In this document: piece by piece, positions 35,610 to 45,495 of the stretch | Layout of the letters: the number at the start of each line of letters is the position of its first letter | Position numbering within the stretch: position 1 is the stretch's first letter | NCBI GenBank assembly: GCA_021841025.1 | Contig: JAKBWA010000070.1 | Coordinates: 17,385 to 81,384, forward strand | Direction of reading: 5' to 3' | Length of the DNA stretch: 64,000 bases | Source of the DNA: Bacillota bacterium | GTDB taxonomy: Bacteria; Bacillota; Sulfobacillia; Sulfobacillales; Sulfobacillaceae | Translations under genes and position numbers: made by a program | The notes under the pieces: generated by a model | The model's input: only the letters and a program-made list of their open reading frames with translations | The model's database searches: none | Told to the model about the DNA's origin: nothing

Positions 35610-37160
35610 GTGGTGCGACCGACGGTGCTCATGGTATTGGACGGATGGGGAATGGCCCCCCCATCCTCTACCAATGCCATAACCAAAGCGCCAGATTCCA
35701 ATATGCAGGCTTTACAACAGCAATATTTATTCTCTTCGCTTGAGGCTCACGGCCGTGCCGTAGGGCTTATGGCGGGACAGATGGGCGACTCCAATGTCGG
35801 CCATTTAACCTTGGGCGCGGGAAGAATAGTTCCCCAGAACTTGGTGAGAGTTTTTGACGCCATCGAAAACGGCGAATTATCGCAAAATCCTGTCATTCAG
35901 GACATTATTCGTTATGGTCAAACTCGTGCGGTCCATATCATGGGCCTTTTGTCGGCAGGTGGTGTCCACAGTCATCAAGAGCATTTGAAAGCTTTGTTGG
36001 AGGTATTGGCTAAAAAAGGTCTCACCCAGGTCTATTTGCATTTATGGCTCGACGGGCGGGATGTGGATCCCCACAGTGCCCCGTCATCCTTGGATTTTTT
36101 GGCTGGCGTTCTCAATGAATTAGGTGTGGGTCGTATCGCCAGCGTATGCGGGCGCTATTATGCCATGGACCGGGATAAAAGATGGGATCGGACGGAAAAA
36201 GCCTATCGAGCTATGGTCGAGGGCAAAGGCAAACCGGCCTCCAGTGCTGTAGAAGCGGTTTTAACATCGTACGAGGAAGGCATGGGGGACGAATTCATCA
36301 CCCCCAGTACCATCGTCGATTCTGAGGGAAAACCAGTGGTCTTGATAAAAGAAGATGACGTCGTGCTGGTCTTCAATTTTCGTGCCGATAGGGTCAGGCA
36401 AATGACTCGGGCTTTGGCCGATCCGGATTTTGAGTTCTTCTCCAGGCCCATGAAGCGCGTTCATTATTTGGCTGGCATGACCCAATACGATGAAAATTTT
36501 GTTTTGCCGCATATCTTTGCGCCTATCACTGTGACTAATAACCTGGCTGAGTGGTTGAGTCGCCAAGGGCTTTCACAATTGCACGTGGCAGAAACTGAAA
36601 AATATGCGCATGTAACGTTCTTTTTCAATGGCGGTGTCGAACGGGTGTATGACGGGGAGTCTCGTGTCTTGATCCCTTCTCCTAAGGTCGCTACTTATGA
36701 CCTTCAGCCCGAGATGAGTGCCACTCGTATTGCTGATACGGTGATCCAAAATCTCAATGAGGGTGAAAATGATTTTATCTTGTTGAATTTCGCCAACAGT
36801 GATATGGTCGGACATACTGGGGACCTAAAGGCGGCTTCCGAAGCCGTTCGGGTGGTTGACACTCAAATCGGACGGATTGCTGATGCGGTTCTGGAACAAG
36901 GAGGGCTTTTGGCCATTGTGGCTGATCACGGCAATGCGGAAGTCATGGTGGCGCAGCATGGGGAGAAGCATACCCAACACACCACGAATCCGGTGCCATT
37001 TGTCTTGGTGGGACCCAAATCCTTGTTGGACCATTGGAAACTGAGGCCTACAGGGGGACTCAAAGATGTCGCTCCCACCTTACTAGATGCCATGGGGTTG
37101 CCAAAGCCCTTTGAGATGACTGGAGAGTCTTTGCTGATAAGAGGGGGCACAAGCGCTTGA
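35610..37160 (+). CDS. gpmI: 2,3-bisphosphoglycerate-independent phosphoglycerate mutase
   Basis: The 516-residue di-manganese enzyme has the alkaline-phosphatase-type metal sites: 'VLDGWGMAP' (Asp), the phospho-serine Ser61 in '[15 protein letters not shown]', '[11 protein letters not shown]', '[13 protein letters not shown]', '[12 protein letters not shown]' and 'IVADHGNAE'. Start is GTG 35610 (a second GTG follows it) with AAGAAGGG upstream. The stop overlaps the eno start (TTGA). Confidence 0.94.
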   Translation: MVRPTVLMVLDGWGMAPPSSTNAITKAPDSNMQALQQQYLFSSLEAHGRAVGLMAGQMGDSNVGHLTLGAGRIVPQNLVRVFDAIENGELSQNPVIQDIIRYGQTRAVHIMGLLSAGGVHSHQEHLKALLEVLAKKGLTQVYLHLWLDGRDVDPHSAPSSLDFLAGVLNELGVGRIASVCGRYYAMDRDKRWDRTEKAYRAMVEGKGKPASSAVEAVLTSYEEGMGDEFITPSTIVDSEGKPVVLIKEDDVVLVFNFRADRVRQMTRALADPDFEFFSRPMKRVHYLAGMTQYDENFVLPHIFAPITVTNNLAEWLSRQGLSQLHVAETEKYAHVTFFFNGGVERVYDGESRVLIPSPKVATYDLQPEMSATRIADTVIQNLNEGENDFILLNFANSDMVGHTGDLKAASEAVRVVDTQIGRIADAVLEQGGLLAIVADHGNAEVMVAQHGEKHTQHTTNPVPFVLVGPKSLLDHWKLRPTGGLKDVAPTLLDAMGLPKPFEMTGESLLIRGGTSA

Positions 37161-38431
37161 CGAAAGACCGTATAAAGACGTTGCAAGCTATGGAGATTCT
37201 GGATTCACGGGGAAATCCGACCGTGGCCGTCCATTTGGAACTGGAGGACGGGACACAAATCATCTCGCGAATTCCTTCTGGGGCGTCCACGGGAGCTCAT
37301 GAAGCGGTGGAGTTGCGAGATAACGATCCGGCGCGTTTTGGAGGGAAAGGGGTGCTGGGGGCTGTCAAAAATGTTAATGAAGTCATTGCTCCGGCTTTAG
37401 TGGGTCAATCCGTTTCCGATCAAGCAGCCGTTGATCAACGTCTTCTGGAGTTAGATGGCGATCCCCGCAAAGCGAAACTTGGCGCCAATGCCATATTGGC
37501 CGTGTCCCAAGCTGTGCTAGGGGCTGCGGCTCAAGTCCATGCCGAGCCGTTATACCGGTATCTTGGCGGCTTAAACGCGTCAGTCTTGCCCGTGCCTTTG
37601 TTGAATGTTCTCAACGGCGGCGCGCATGCTGACAACAATGTTGACATTCAAGAATTCATGCTGGCTCCTGTGGGCGCCGCGAGTTTTCACGAAGCCATGC
37701 GTATGGCCCAGGAAAGTTATCAAGCGCTAAAAAAAATTTTACAGGAAAAGACATTGCGAACGGCTGTCGGAGATGAAGGCGGATTTGCCCCGGATTTGGA
37801 TTCTAACCGCGCTGCATTGGATTTATTGATTCAAGCTCTGGAGAGAGCGGGACTCCAACCCGGCCAGGACATCGTTTTGGCTTTGGACGTGGCCGCGACA
37901 GAACTCAAGCGTGAGGCTGGCTACGCTTTTGAAGGATCGATTAAAACCGGTCCTCAGTTGATTGATTATTATCACCGGCTGATTCGTGACTATCCCATCA
38001 TTTCGATTGAGGATGGATTAGCGGAAGACGATTGGGAGAACTGGCAATTAATGACCGAACGCTTAGGCGATCAAATTCAGCTAGTGGGTGATGACATCTT
38101 CGTAACCAATGTCGACCGCATTCAAAAAGGCATTGAAGAGGCCTGTGCTAACGCTGTATTAATTAAATTAAACCAGATTGGCACGGTCTCGGAAACGTTG
38201 CAAGCCATTCGGTTGACCCATCACGCCGGATGGAAGGCGATTGTCTCCCACCGTTCGGGAGAAACGGAAGACACAACTATAGCTGATTTAGCGGTGGCCA
38301 TCAATGGGACGCAGATTAAGACGGGAGCTCCAGCTAGAGGAGAGAGAATCGCCAAATATAACCGGCTTTTGGCCATAGAACAGATGGATCCCACGCTCGA
38401 ATATGCGGGATGGGAGGCCTTTCGCCCATGA
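37157..38431 (+). CDS. eno: Enolase
   Basis: The 424-residue enzyme shows '[15 protein letters not shown]', '[15 protein letters not shown]', '[20 protein letters not shown]' (in part), metal ligands in 'LALDVAATE', '[11 protein letters not shown]' and '[10 protein letters not shown]', catalytic Lys in '[14 protein letters not shown]' and '[17 protein letters not shown]'. The start is TTG 37157, overlapping the gpmI stop. The stop overlaps the next gene (ATGA), so the last four genes are translationally coupled. Confidence 0.95.
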   Translation: MTKDRIKTLQAMEILDSRGNPTVAVHLELEDGTQIISRIPSGASTGAHEAVELRDNDPARFGGKGVLGAVKNVNEVIAPALVGQSVSDQAAVDQRLLELDGDPRKAKLGANAILAVSQAVLGAAAQVHAEPLYRYLGGLNASVLPVPLLNVLNGGAHADNNVDIQEFMLAPVGAASFHEAMRMAQESYQALKKILQEKTLRTAVGDEGGFAPDLDSNRAALDLLIQALERAGLQPGQDIVLALDVAATELKREAGYAFEGSIKTGPQLIDYYHRLIRDYPIISIEDGLAEDDWENWQLMTERLGDQIQLVGDDIFVTNVDRIQKGIEEACANAVLIKLNQIGTVSETLQAIRLTHHAGWKAIVSHRSGETEDTTIADLAVAINGTQIKTGAPARGERIAKYNRLLAIEQMDPTLEYAGWEAFRP

Positions 38432-39438
38432 ATTTGGAATTAAGACGGGTGGGCGAAGGGGTTTTTGCGACCAATCGCGCGGTGATGCAAGCAGAGGTGG
38501 CGGATGCCGTCATCTTTGATATGGACGGCGTGTTGATTGATGTTCACTCGTCATACCCCCTGGCGATTTGTCAAGCGGTGACCCATTACCTGAAGGAAAC
38601 GGGCTTTGAGGGGGAAAATCTGGCGTGTACGCCCGAGGAGACCACGTATTTCAAGGCGGCGGGGGGATTCAATAACGACTGGGCTTTGGCTCAGGGCATG
38701 GCGTTGGTATTTCTCGTCAAGGCCGTTATGGCAGGAAGTCGTGACTATTCGCTGCTGCAGCAGTCATCTCCCGATATCCTGACTTTATCCCGAGCTATTG
38801 CTCAACATGGCGGCGGGCTGGGAGGGCTGGTACGGGCTCTTGAGGGACTGGTAGACGAAAAGGATTTCGAGACGATTTCCCAAAATTGGGATAAAGACCG
38901 CATTATGCGTTTGGCGATGGAATATTATGCGGGAGACGAGTGCCCCAAAGTTTTTGGGGTCCCTAATGAAACCGTTAGAGGGCCGGGGTTGATTGTCCAA
39001 GAACGGCCTTTAATTTCCCGTGAGGACTTATTGAGGACCCCCTTTCGATATGGATTGTATACGGGACGAAACCAAGGGGAAGCCGTGGTGGCAATGAATA
39101 GCGCGGGTCTTGACGGCATTTGGGATGATGAAGCGATGATTACCGAGGACAAAGGAATTCACAAACCGGACCCTGCAGGTCTGGTAGCGATTGCTAAGAC
39201 ACTATCGCCAAGGTTGATGATCTATGCGGGTGATAACCTGGATGACTGGCAGGCTCAGGCGCGATATGAGGCTGAACGCGCTTTAGACGATCCCCCCTGT
39301 TTGTTTTGCGGGATTCTCGGCGGCTCTCCGGGTCCTCTCGCCTACTCTTTGTTTTTGGATCGCGGAGTAGACTTTATGGCTGAGAGCGCGAGAGAGCTGC
39401 TCGAGTGGCTGAACTTGCGGCGGCAATATACGTCTTAA
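38428..39438 (+). CDS. HAD-superfamily hydrolase (IA-type, HAD-hyp1-like)
   Basis: The 336-residue protein has the HAD nucleophile motif '[16 protein letters not shown]', the unusual '[15 protein letters not shown]' segment typical of a small HAD-IA subgroup, motif II around '[10 protein letters not shown]', motif III Lys in '[12 protein letters not shown]' and acidic motif IV in '[12 protein letters not shown]'. It is a predicted phosphatase with unknown substrate. The ATG at 38428 overlaps the eno stop (ATGA), so it belongs to the glycolysis operon. A phosphometabolite clean-up role is possible. About 40 residues precede the HAD motif. Confidence 0.8.
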   Translation: MNLELRRVGEGVFATNRAVMQAEVADAVIFDMDGVLIDVHSSYPLAICQAVTHYLKETGFEGENLACTPEETTYFKAAGGFNNDWALAQGMALVFLVKAVMAGSRDYSLLQQSSPDILTLSRAIAQHGGGLGGLVRALEGLVDEKDFETISQNWDKDRIMRLAMEYYAGDECPKVFGVPNETVRGPGLIVQERPLISREDLLRTPFRYGLYTGRNQGEAVVAMNSAGLDGIWDDEAMITEDKGIHKPDPAGLVAIAKTLSPRLMIYAGDNLDDWQAQARYEAERALDDPPCLFCGILGGSPGPLAYSLFLDRGVDFMAESARELLEWLNLRRQYTS

Positions 39439-39606
39439 GGGACACGGGTGGTGAACATGTCATTGTCAATTCCCGGGGATAATCTGTCCCAGTGTTTGCC
39501 TAAATTCTCCAAACAAGGGTAACAAAATATGCAGGTTATTCTTTATTTCCAGGATCCAAATTGACTGGTGGTTTTTGCCGCTTCCGAAAAACCACGCACA
39601 TAGCGG

Positions 39607-39652
39607 GCCCTCCTTCGTATTATGCAGTATTGCGAAGGAGGGCAAAATCATG
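39607..39652 (+). promoter_or_regulatory. Hairpin that sequesters the ribosome-binding site of the MFS gene
   Basis: GCCCTCCTTCG (39607-39617) and CGAAGGAGGGC (39633-39643) form a perfect 11-bp stem with a 15-base loop. The 3' arm contains the whole Shine-Dalgarno site AAGGAGGG, and the start ATG is at 39650-39652, just after the stem. With no T-tract this is not a terminator. Translation should be low unless the stem opens. Confidence 0.75.
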
Positions 39653-40963
39653 CAATTGGAGCAAGACCTAGACCGACTGCCTTTAACCCGCTTTCACTAC
39701 CGCTTAATTACAGTCGCGGGTCTGGGTACGCTATTTGACTCAATGGATGTTGGGATCATTTCATTCGTTTTGGCGGCCTTAATTGCCGCATGGCATTTAA
39801 ACAGTATGATGATCGGGGTTGTGGCTTCGATTAGTTTGGTAGGTATGGCCCTGGGAGCGGCGTTGGCCGGAACAATGGCCGACCGTTTGGGCCGTCGCCG
39901 CATTTTTGTTTTGACCCTCGCTATCTATAGTCTGGGCACGGGCCTTTCGGCAGCTGCCTTCGCAGTGTGGATGTTGGTGGTGTTTCGCTTTATTGTCGGA
40001 ATCGGGTTAGGTGGAGAGTTGCCTGTAACCAGTACAATGGTTACGGAATTTCTGCCTCGCAAGCATCGTGGCAGGGGTATCGTGCTGCTGGAGAGTTTTT
40101 GGGCTGTGGGATGGTTGATTGCTGCTTTAGTCTCTTACTTCCTGATCCCGCGTTACGGATGGCGTGCAGGATTTCTCTTTGGTATGCTGCCTGCTTTGTA
40201 CATTTTGTATTTGCGCCGGCACATTCCTGAATCCCCTCGGTTTCTCTTACGCACGGGCAAGTTGGCAGAAGCCCGCAATGTCTTGTCTTTGGTCGCGGGA
40301 CATGAGGTGGCTGCAACTAACACGGATTCGCCGCTCGCTTCGACTGGTGCCTCGTTTCGGGAATTGTTTCACTCGGGACAAACGAAGAAGACGCTAATGC
40401 TTTGGATTCTATGGTTAGGGATGAATTTTGCCTACTATGGCATGTTTTTGTGGCTGCCGTCTGTTTTAGTCACCCATGGGTATTCGTTGGTCAATTCGTT
40501 GAAGTACACCTTGATTGTCACTATTGTCCAGTTACCGGGGTACTTTTCCGCGGGCTTCTTAGTTGATCGCATTGGGCGCAAGCCTGTTCTTGTGAGCTAT
40601 ATTATATTGTCGGCCGTTTTTGCTTACCTATTTGGGCATGCGCATGGAGTGGAACAAATCTTACTCTTTGGATCCGCCTTGTCTTTCTTCAATTTGGGCG
40701 CTTGGGGCGTTACTTACGCCTATACGGTTGAGCAATATTCTACGATGAACCGTGGCACTGGAGCAGGGTGGGCCATGGGCGTCGGCCGTGTGGGCGGTAT
40801 TGTCGGTCCTGCCATCGTGGGAGTATTGTTAACGATGAAATTGGGACTGGGGGACATTTTTGGGGTCTTTACGGCGATTTTGTTAATTGCTGCCTTAGCC
40901 GTTGCTCTTTTCGGCAAAGAAACCAAAGGCCAGGCGCTTGAAACCGTGGGTCATGAGATATAG
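39650..40963 (+). CDS. MFS transporter (metabolite:H+ symporter type)
   Basis: The 437-residue protein has twelve predicted helices. The MFS loop motif is 'GTMADRLGRRRIFVLTL', repeated in the second half as 'FLVDRIGRKPVLVSY'. 'IGLGGELPVTSTMVTEF' and 'PESPRFLLRTGKLAEAR' place it in the sugar-porter/aromatic-acid symporter group. The substrate is unknown; organic acids are plausible. ATG 39650 is set by AAGGAGGG, which lies inside a stem. The gene is monocistronic, between the glycolysis operon and secG. Confidence 0.86.
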   Translation: MQLEQDLDRLPLTRFHYRLITVAGLGTLFDSMDVGIISFVLAALIAAWHLNSMMIGVVASISLVGMALGAALAGTMADRLGRRRIFVLTLAIYSLGTGLSAAAFAVWMLVVFRFIVGIGLGGELPVTSTMVTEFLPRKHRGRGIVLLESFWAVGWLIAALVSYFLIPRYGWRAGFLFGMLPALYILYLRRHIPESPRFLLRTGKLAEARNVLSLVAGHEVAATNTDSPLASTGASFRELFHSGQTKKTLMLWILWLGMNFAYYGMFLWLPSVLVTHGYSLVNSLKYTLIVTIVQLPGYFSAGFLVDRIGRKPVLVSYIILSAVFAYLFGHAHGVEQILLFGSALSFFNLGAWGVTYAYTVEQYSTMNRGTGAGWAMGVGRVGGIVGPAIVGVLLTMKLGLGDIFGVFTAILLIAALAVALFGKETKGQALETVGHEI

Positions 40964-41097
40964 AAAAGTTAGGCGAAGGCGGTTTTGATTGAAGAGTGCT
41001 TTGTCCCACAAGGTGCTTGCGTCATCTTTAGTCCATAAAGCCTATAGCCTGTGTTGATGGGCGTGAGGTGGGGGTGGCTTTTGTTGCAGAGGGGATG

Positions 41098-41106
41098 TGA
41101 TATAAT
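41098..41106 (+). promoter_or_regulatory. Extended -10 promoter for secG
   Basis: TGATATAAT forms a TGN extended -10 with a consensus TATAAT. No good -35 is visible, which is normal for this type. It lies about 55 bases before the secG start. Confidence 0.6.
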
Positions 41107-41159
41107 GAAGTAACTTATAAAGCGGGCCTGGCTTGCGCAAAATGGGGAAGGATGTTTCA

Positions 41160-41393
41160 GTGATAACGGTATTAGCGATTTTGGAAGTGTTGTTATCGGC
41201 AGCGGTCATTGCCGCCATTATTTTACAGACTGGGTACAGTGCGGGTATTTCTGGTGCCTTTGGCGGCGGTAGCGGGCCCTCTGGATATACCGGCAAGAAA
41301 CAAGGGGTTGACCAGCTTCTGGAAAAGGCTTCCCTTTACCTGTCTATCGCATTGGCAATCGTGACCTTGTTAATGGTTCATTATTGGCGGTAG
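41160..41393 (+). CDS. secG: Preprotein translocase subunit SecG
   Basis: The 77-residue protein has two membrane helices (about 1-24 and 54-74) around a Gly/Ser-rich loop, 'GISGAFGGGSGPSGYTGKK', the usual SecG pattern. It assists SecYE/SecA export. GTG 41160 has GGGGAAGGA seven bases upstream. Its place before rnr and smpB is the standard Firmicute order. Confidence 0.9.
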   Translation: MITVLAILEVLLSAAVIAAIILQTGYSAGISGAFGGGSGPSGYTGKKQGVDQLLEKASLYLSIALAIVTLLMVHYWR

Positions 41394-41423
41394 CATGTGA
41401 ATACTATCTTGAGTTGTATGTTT

Positions 41424-41460
41424 AGAACCTCTGAAAGGGCGGTAGCCGGGCAGAGGTTCT
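41424..41460. repeat. Inverted repeat after secG
   Basis: AGAACCTCTG (41424-41433) pairs with CAGAGGTTCT (41451-41460), a perfect 10-bp stem with no T-tract. It lies between secG and rnr and may be a weak terminator or processing site. Confidence 0.65.
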
Positions 41461-41513
41461 CTGTGTTCGAAGGCTGATAAAATAGAGACTAGTATGAACT
41501 AAGGAGGTGGAAT

Positions 41514-43703
41514 ATGCCTAGGAAAAAGAAATCGGCATCCAATCCCCGCCGCCCGGTCCATTCTCGCGCTGTGCATCCGTCGCACCGAGATTCCAAGCGG
41601 TTGCCAGAACGGATATTTGCGCTTTTGTCCAATGGACAACCCTTGTTGGAAGAACAATTGTTCAAGAAATTGAACAAGGGACAGGGTTTTGATAAGGCAC
41701 TGTTTAGGATTTACACACAGTATCGCAAGGAAGGCTGGCTAATGCGCGCGGATACGGGGCATATCAGCATCCGGGTACGTACGGGTCATTTGCGCATTAA
41801 TCCGCGCGGATACGGGTTTGTGGTCAGTTCCGATTATCCGCAGAACGATGTGTTTGTTCCGGCCCGGTGGTTTCAAGGTGCTCAGCATGACGATCAGGTG
41901 TTGGTTTGGTACCGTGAGACATCGGACGGCCTGGAAGGCAGAGTTATGGACGTTATTCAACGCGCTACCATTTCTGTAACCGGACGCTTGGAAAAAAGTC
42001 GGTCGGGATGGAAGGTCGTGCCTGATGATCCCCGAAAGCCCTCTGTGGAAGTGTCGGTCTCCAAACACCAAAAAATGCACCCAGGAGATATCGCGCAAGC
42101 GACGATTACGGAATGGCCTCTGGATCCCAAACGCACTGTGCGCGGAGAATTGACCACTAATTTAGGGAATCCCTTTGTGCCTGGCGTTGATGTGTCTGTG
42201 ATCGCGTTGGAGCACCATTTGCCTTTAGACTTTCCCCCAGCTGTTAAAAAGGCCGCGGAAAAGTTGCCCCGGGCGGTTAGAGAAGAAGATAAAACCGGAC
42301 GGCTGGATTTGAGTCGTGAACTGATTGTGACGATTGATGGCGCTGATGCCAAAGACCTGGATGATGCCATTTCGGTCAAACGTTTGGATTCAGGGGGATT
42401 TGAAGTCGGCGTCCACATTGCCGATGTCAGTTATTACGTTGAAGAGAACTCGCTTTTGGATATGGAAGCCATGGAAAGGGGCACGAGTGTGTATCTCGTG
42501 GACCGGGTGATTCCGATGTTGCCAGAGCGTCTCTCCAATGGAATTGCCAGTTTAAATCCAGGCGTTTCCCGCCTCACGGTGTCGGCTCTGATAACACTGG
42601 ACCGAACGGGTGAGGTTACGCACGTTGAATTTCACCGTTCGGTGATTCGCTCAAAATTCCGACTGACGTATGAGGGTGTCAATGCTGTTTTGAAGGATGA
42701 ACAGGAGGATGAGCATCATTTGAAGCCATTCTTGGAAAACGCCTTGGCTGTTCGCAATATACTGCGAGCCAAGAGAATGGCGAGAGGTGCCATCGACTTT
42801 GATATTCCAGAATCTAAGGTGATTTTGGACAGCAGTGGGTTTGTTGTAGATGTGGTGGTGCGAGAACGGGGGCTGGCGGAAAGCATTATCGAAGAATTGA
42901 TGCTTTTGGCTAATGAAATGGTGGCTAGAGAAATAATTGCCAAAAAACTGCCGGGACTTTTTCGTGTCCATGAACCTCCGGGTGAACGGCTTGAACAGTT
43001 TCGGGAAATGATCGGGGTTCTTGGATACCGACTGCCTGAAGCCTTGAAACCCAAGCATTTGCAGGATCTGATCAACCATGTGCAAGGGAAATCCGAAGAG
43101 AGAGTTGTTAACACGGCTCTTTTACGGACCATGAAACAAGCACGCTATCACAGTGAAAATGCGGGACATTTTGGACTGGCAACCAAGGAATACACGCATT
43201 TTACCTCACCGATCCGGCGCTACCCGGATCTTTGGGTGCACCGCGTGCTCACAGCCTATTTGCAAGGAACCGCTGATGAAGAAACACTTAATAGATGGCG
43301 ATCAAAGCTCAACGTGGTTGCGGAACTGACCTCACAACGGGAGCGGGAGGCGATGGATGCCGAACGTGACTCCGTGGCCTTAAAAGAGGCACAATTTATG
43401 GCGGACAAATTAGGAGAGCAATATGAAGCCATCATTTCCGGCGTCACTAATTTTGGTCTCTTTGTTGAATTGCCTAACTTGATAGAGGGATTAGTGCGGC
43501 TGGAAGATTTGCCTCCAGATTACTGGATTTTTGATCCTGTGCATTACCGGCTTAAGGGTCAGCGCACAGGACGTGAATATCTGTTGGGACAAGCGGTGCG
43601 AGTGGAAGTTATTCGGGTTGACGTGGCCTTGAAACGCATTGATTTTCGCTTGATCCACGAACATTCCAGCCGCATCCACCCTAAACGAAGGCAGCGTGTT
43701 TAG
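41514..43703 (+). CDS. rnr: Ribonuclease R
   Basis: The 729-residue 3'-5' exoribonuclease starts with a basic tail, then cold-shock-like domains ('RINPRGYGFVVSSDYPQNDVF', in part) and the RNB catalytic domain with 'TIDGADAKDLDDAISVKR' (metal-binding aspartates) and 'HFTSPIRRYPDLWVHR'. The C-terminal S1 domain begins at 'YEAIISGVTNFGLFVELPN'. It degrades structured RNA and works with tmRNA on non-stop messages. ATG 41514 follows AAGGAGGTGG. In many Firmicutes smpB comes next; here an opposite-strand transporter gene is in between. Confidence 0.92.
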   Translation: MPRKKKSASNPRRPVHSRAVHPSHRDSKRLPERIFALLSNGQPLLEEQLFKKLNKGQGFDKALFRIYTQYRKEGWLMRADTGHISIRVRTGHLRINPRGYGFVVSSDYPQNDVFVPARWFQGAQHDDQVLVWYRETSDGLEGRVMDVIQRATISVTGRLEKSRSGWKVVPDDPRKPSVEVSVSKHQKMHPGDIAQATITEWPLDPKRTVRGELTTNLGNPFVPGVDVSVIALEHHLPLDFPPAVKKAAEKLPRAVREEDKTGRLDLSRELIVTIDGADAKDLDDAISVKRLDSGGFEVGVHIADVSYYVEENSLLDMEAMERGTSVYLVDRVIPMLPERLSNGIASLNPGVSRLTVSALITLDRTGEVTHVEFHRSVIRSKFRLTYEGVNAVLKDEQEDEHHLKPFLENALAVRNILRAKRMARGAIDFDIPESKVILDSSGFVVDVVVRERGLAESIIEELMLLANEMVAREIIAKKLPGLFRVHEPPGERLEQFREMIGVLGYRLPEALKPKHLQDLINHVQGKSEERVVNTALLRTMKQARYHSENAGHFGLATKEYTHFTSPIRRYPDLWVHRVLTAYLQGTADEETLNRWRSKLNVVAELTSQREREAMDAERDSVALKEAQFMADKLGEQYEAIISGVTNFGLFVELPNLIEGLVRLEDLPPDYWIFDPVHYRLKGQRTGREYLLGQAVRVEVIRVDVALKRIDFRLIHEHSSRIHPKRRQRV

Positions 43704-43727
43704 ATGAAATTGGGCTGAATACCTGCC

Positions 43728-44615
43728 TCAACGATTTCTCGCCACAAGGTTTTTGGCTTTGTGCAGGGACCGAATGAGAGAGCCGACTCCTACGATTAAC
43801 ACGGTAAATGCGACCAAAACAAATCCCATGCCGAGAGTATGCAGATTGTGGATATGAAGGGGACTGATCCAAGCCACCTTTTCCAATCCTGGAAAAGCCA
43901 AAGTCAAGACGCCTGTGACGGCGAAAGCGATGCCTCCATAAAGCAAAGTGGCCGAAGCGGTGCTCTTGGCCACGCTTTTCGCCATTTCTGCAGGGATATG
44001 GGCCCGGGCCATCCAGTGACCGAATAATGCCGCGGCACTGGCTTGGATGGTCATTGTGCCCAAGCCGAAACATGTGCCGGGAACCCATCCAAGCCATGGA
44101 TTATTCATGCTGGGGGCGAGGACGGTATAGATAATGATGGCAAAGGCGCCAAATCCCCATCCGGCGATAAAACCATGGCCCATCGCCATCCACGGTGAAA
44201 GATCTCGCATCGGCCCAAAACTCTCCTTCTGTTCCTGATGGTGAAAAGCTTTCAGTCCGTGGACATGAAAAACCCGCCCGGTTGACCGAATATACCATCC
44301 TGCCAAAAACATAGCCAGTCCAACGAAAACGTAAACGGGGGCATCCATTTTCGGGTTTTGCATCCACTTTGCCAGAGGCAGATAAGCGAGTTCGGAAGCG
44401 ATTGCGCGCTGCACAGTAAAGGCCAAGGAAAATGAGAGTCCCGCTTTCAGCCCGCCCTGGGTTGAATAAGCACCAATGGCGTAACTAAAAGTAATAGGCC
44501 AGGTATGTTCATCTGGCGTAACTCCGTGGACCATGCCTAATAAGAAGGCGGTAAGGATGATGCCTGCCACAGGAAGCCCGGTATGAGGATTCCATAGATT
44601 GATGGATGACAGCAA
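43728..44615 (-). CDS. Putative nickel/cobalt transporter (HoxN/RcnA/UreH-like)
   Basis: The 295-residue protein has six to seven predicted helices and an early helix with 'LLGMVHGVTPDEHTWPITF', an HX4DEH pattern like the metal-selectivity motif of NiCoT and RcnA permeases. A His-rich loop 'VFHVHGLKAFHHQEQ' follows around residue 120, and a second charged His motif 'AMGHGFIAGWGFGAF' after that. Import or export of Ni/Co is likely but not sure. I chose TTG 44615 because AAGGAGG lies ten bases upstream; ATG 44636 precedes that site. It is inserted between rnr and smpB on the other strand. Confidence 0.65.
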   Translation of the reverse strand: MLSSINLWNPHTGLPVAGIILTAFLLGMVHGVTPDEHTWPITFSYAIGAYSTQGGLKAGLSFSLAFTVQRAIASELAYLPLAKWMQNPKMDAPVYVFVGLAMFLAGWYIRSTGRVFHVHGLKAFHHQEQKESFGPMRDLSPWMAMGHGFIAGWGFGAFAIIIYTVLAPSMNNPWLGWVPGTCFGLGTMTIQASAAALFGHWMARAHIPAEMAKSVAKSTASATLLYGGIAFAVTGVLTLAFPGLEKVAWISPLHIHNLHTLGMGFVLVAFTVLIVGVGSLIRSLHKAKNLVARNR

Positions 44616-44762
44616 TGGGACTCCCTCCTTTTTCATTCGACAGTATGAGCAAAAAAGTCAAAAGGGACTTGCCAAAAATTTTTTATGAAGTTGGCTGCCA
44701 GGAAGCCGGGGGATGAAACCTTTTTGCCGTGCTTGGCGTTAACAATGGTAGAGGTGAGTTCC

Positions 44763-45161
44763 ATGAAATTATGGAAAGCGTGGCATATCGGAAATCCTAA
44801 GAATGTCACAATGCCTTACAAGGCCCATATTTTACTGCGTTTTAATAGAACCCGCATCCTTTGGACCGAGTTCGGGTCGGCCCCCATATGGACCGAGGGT
44901 AAAATAATTTGGAAAAAAGAATCTCCGTCATGGCAACGCCTGCAATTTGCGGACAGCACCTGGTGGTGCGGGCAGAAAGGGCGGACGGTGGCTTTAGTCG
45001 GTCGGGGTCAGCGACCGCCTGTGGTGATTGCACAAGGAGATTGGCTAGGAGTTTTGCCTCCCGGACGAGGATCGTGCAGTGGCCTATTGCCTTTTGATAA
45101 GCTCTGCACAGCAAAAGTTCGTGAGCCGAAGTCCGATCGACACCAGCGAATTGCCAGGTAA
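44763..45161 (+). CDS. Hypothetical protein
   Basis: A 132-residue frame with a fair ribosome site (GAGGTGAGTTCC before ATG 44763). It is Trp- and Arg-rich with beta-strand alternation ('KAHILLRFNRTRILWTEFG', 'GRTVALVGRG'). There is no signal peptide, membrane segment or known motif. It may be a real orphan protein; the frame extends 26 codons upstream to 44685 without support. Low confidence. Confidence 0.4.
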   Translation: MKLWKAWHIGNPKNVTMPYKAHILLRFNRTRILWTEFGSAPIWTEGKIIWKKESPSWQRLQFADSTWWCGQKGRTVALVGRGQRPPVVIAQGDWLGVLPPGRGSCSGLLPFDKLCTAKVREPKSDRHQRIAR

Positions 45162-45434
45162 ATGGTTTTTGGGGAGAGAACGCCTCTGTTCGTGTTGTCT
45201 TTCAGGATGATTACGTTAAAGGTCTTGCACGTGGAAGTTTTGCGACGCGATGAAAAATCTTCTTTTTGAGGTTTGTTGCTTTTCCGTTGAATGATCAACC
45301 CTTGTTTTTACTCAGAATATGAATCGCAGAAAGAACAATGTCCTTGGTGTGTCTTCGCTCTTTCATTCTATGCACACAACTGCTTCGGGCGGAATCAGGG
45401 CACGATGATTCGGCGAACGGCCAACGCGGCTCAT

Positions 45435-45463
45435 TTGATATTTTGTGCGCGGGGTTATATAAT
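45435..45463 (+). promoter_or_regulatory. Promoter of smpB
   Basis: TTGATA at 45435-45440 and TATAAT at 45458-45463 with a 17-base spacer: a near-consensus sigma-A promoter 33 bases before the smpB ATG. Confidence 0.8.
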
Positions 45464-45495
45464 TTTAACGCACTACGTGACGGGGGTTTGATTTC

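Noticed and set aside
39605..39645. Terminator of the glycolysis operon
   Set aside because: The stem is strong but no T-tract follows on either side and its 3' arm holds the ribosome site of the next gene.
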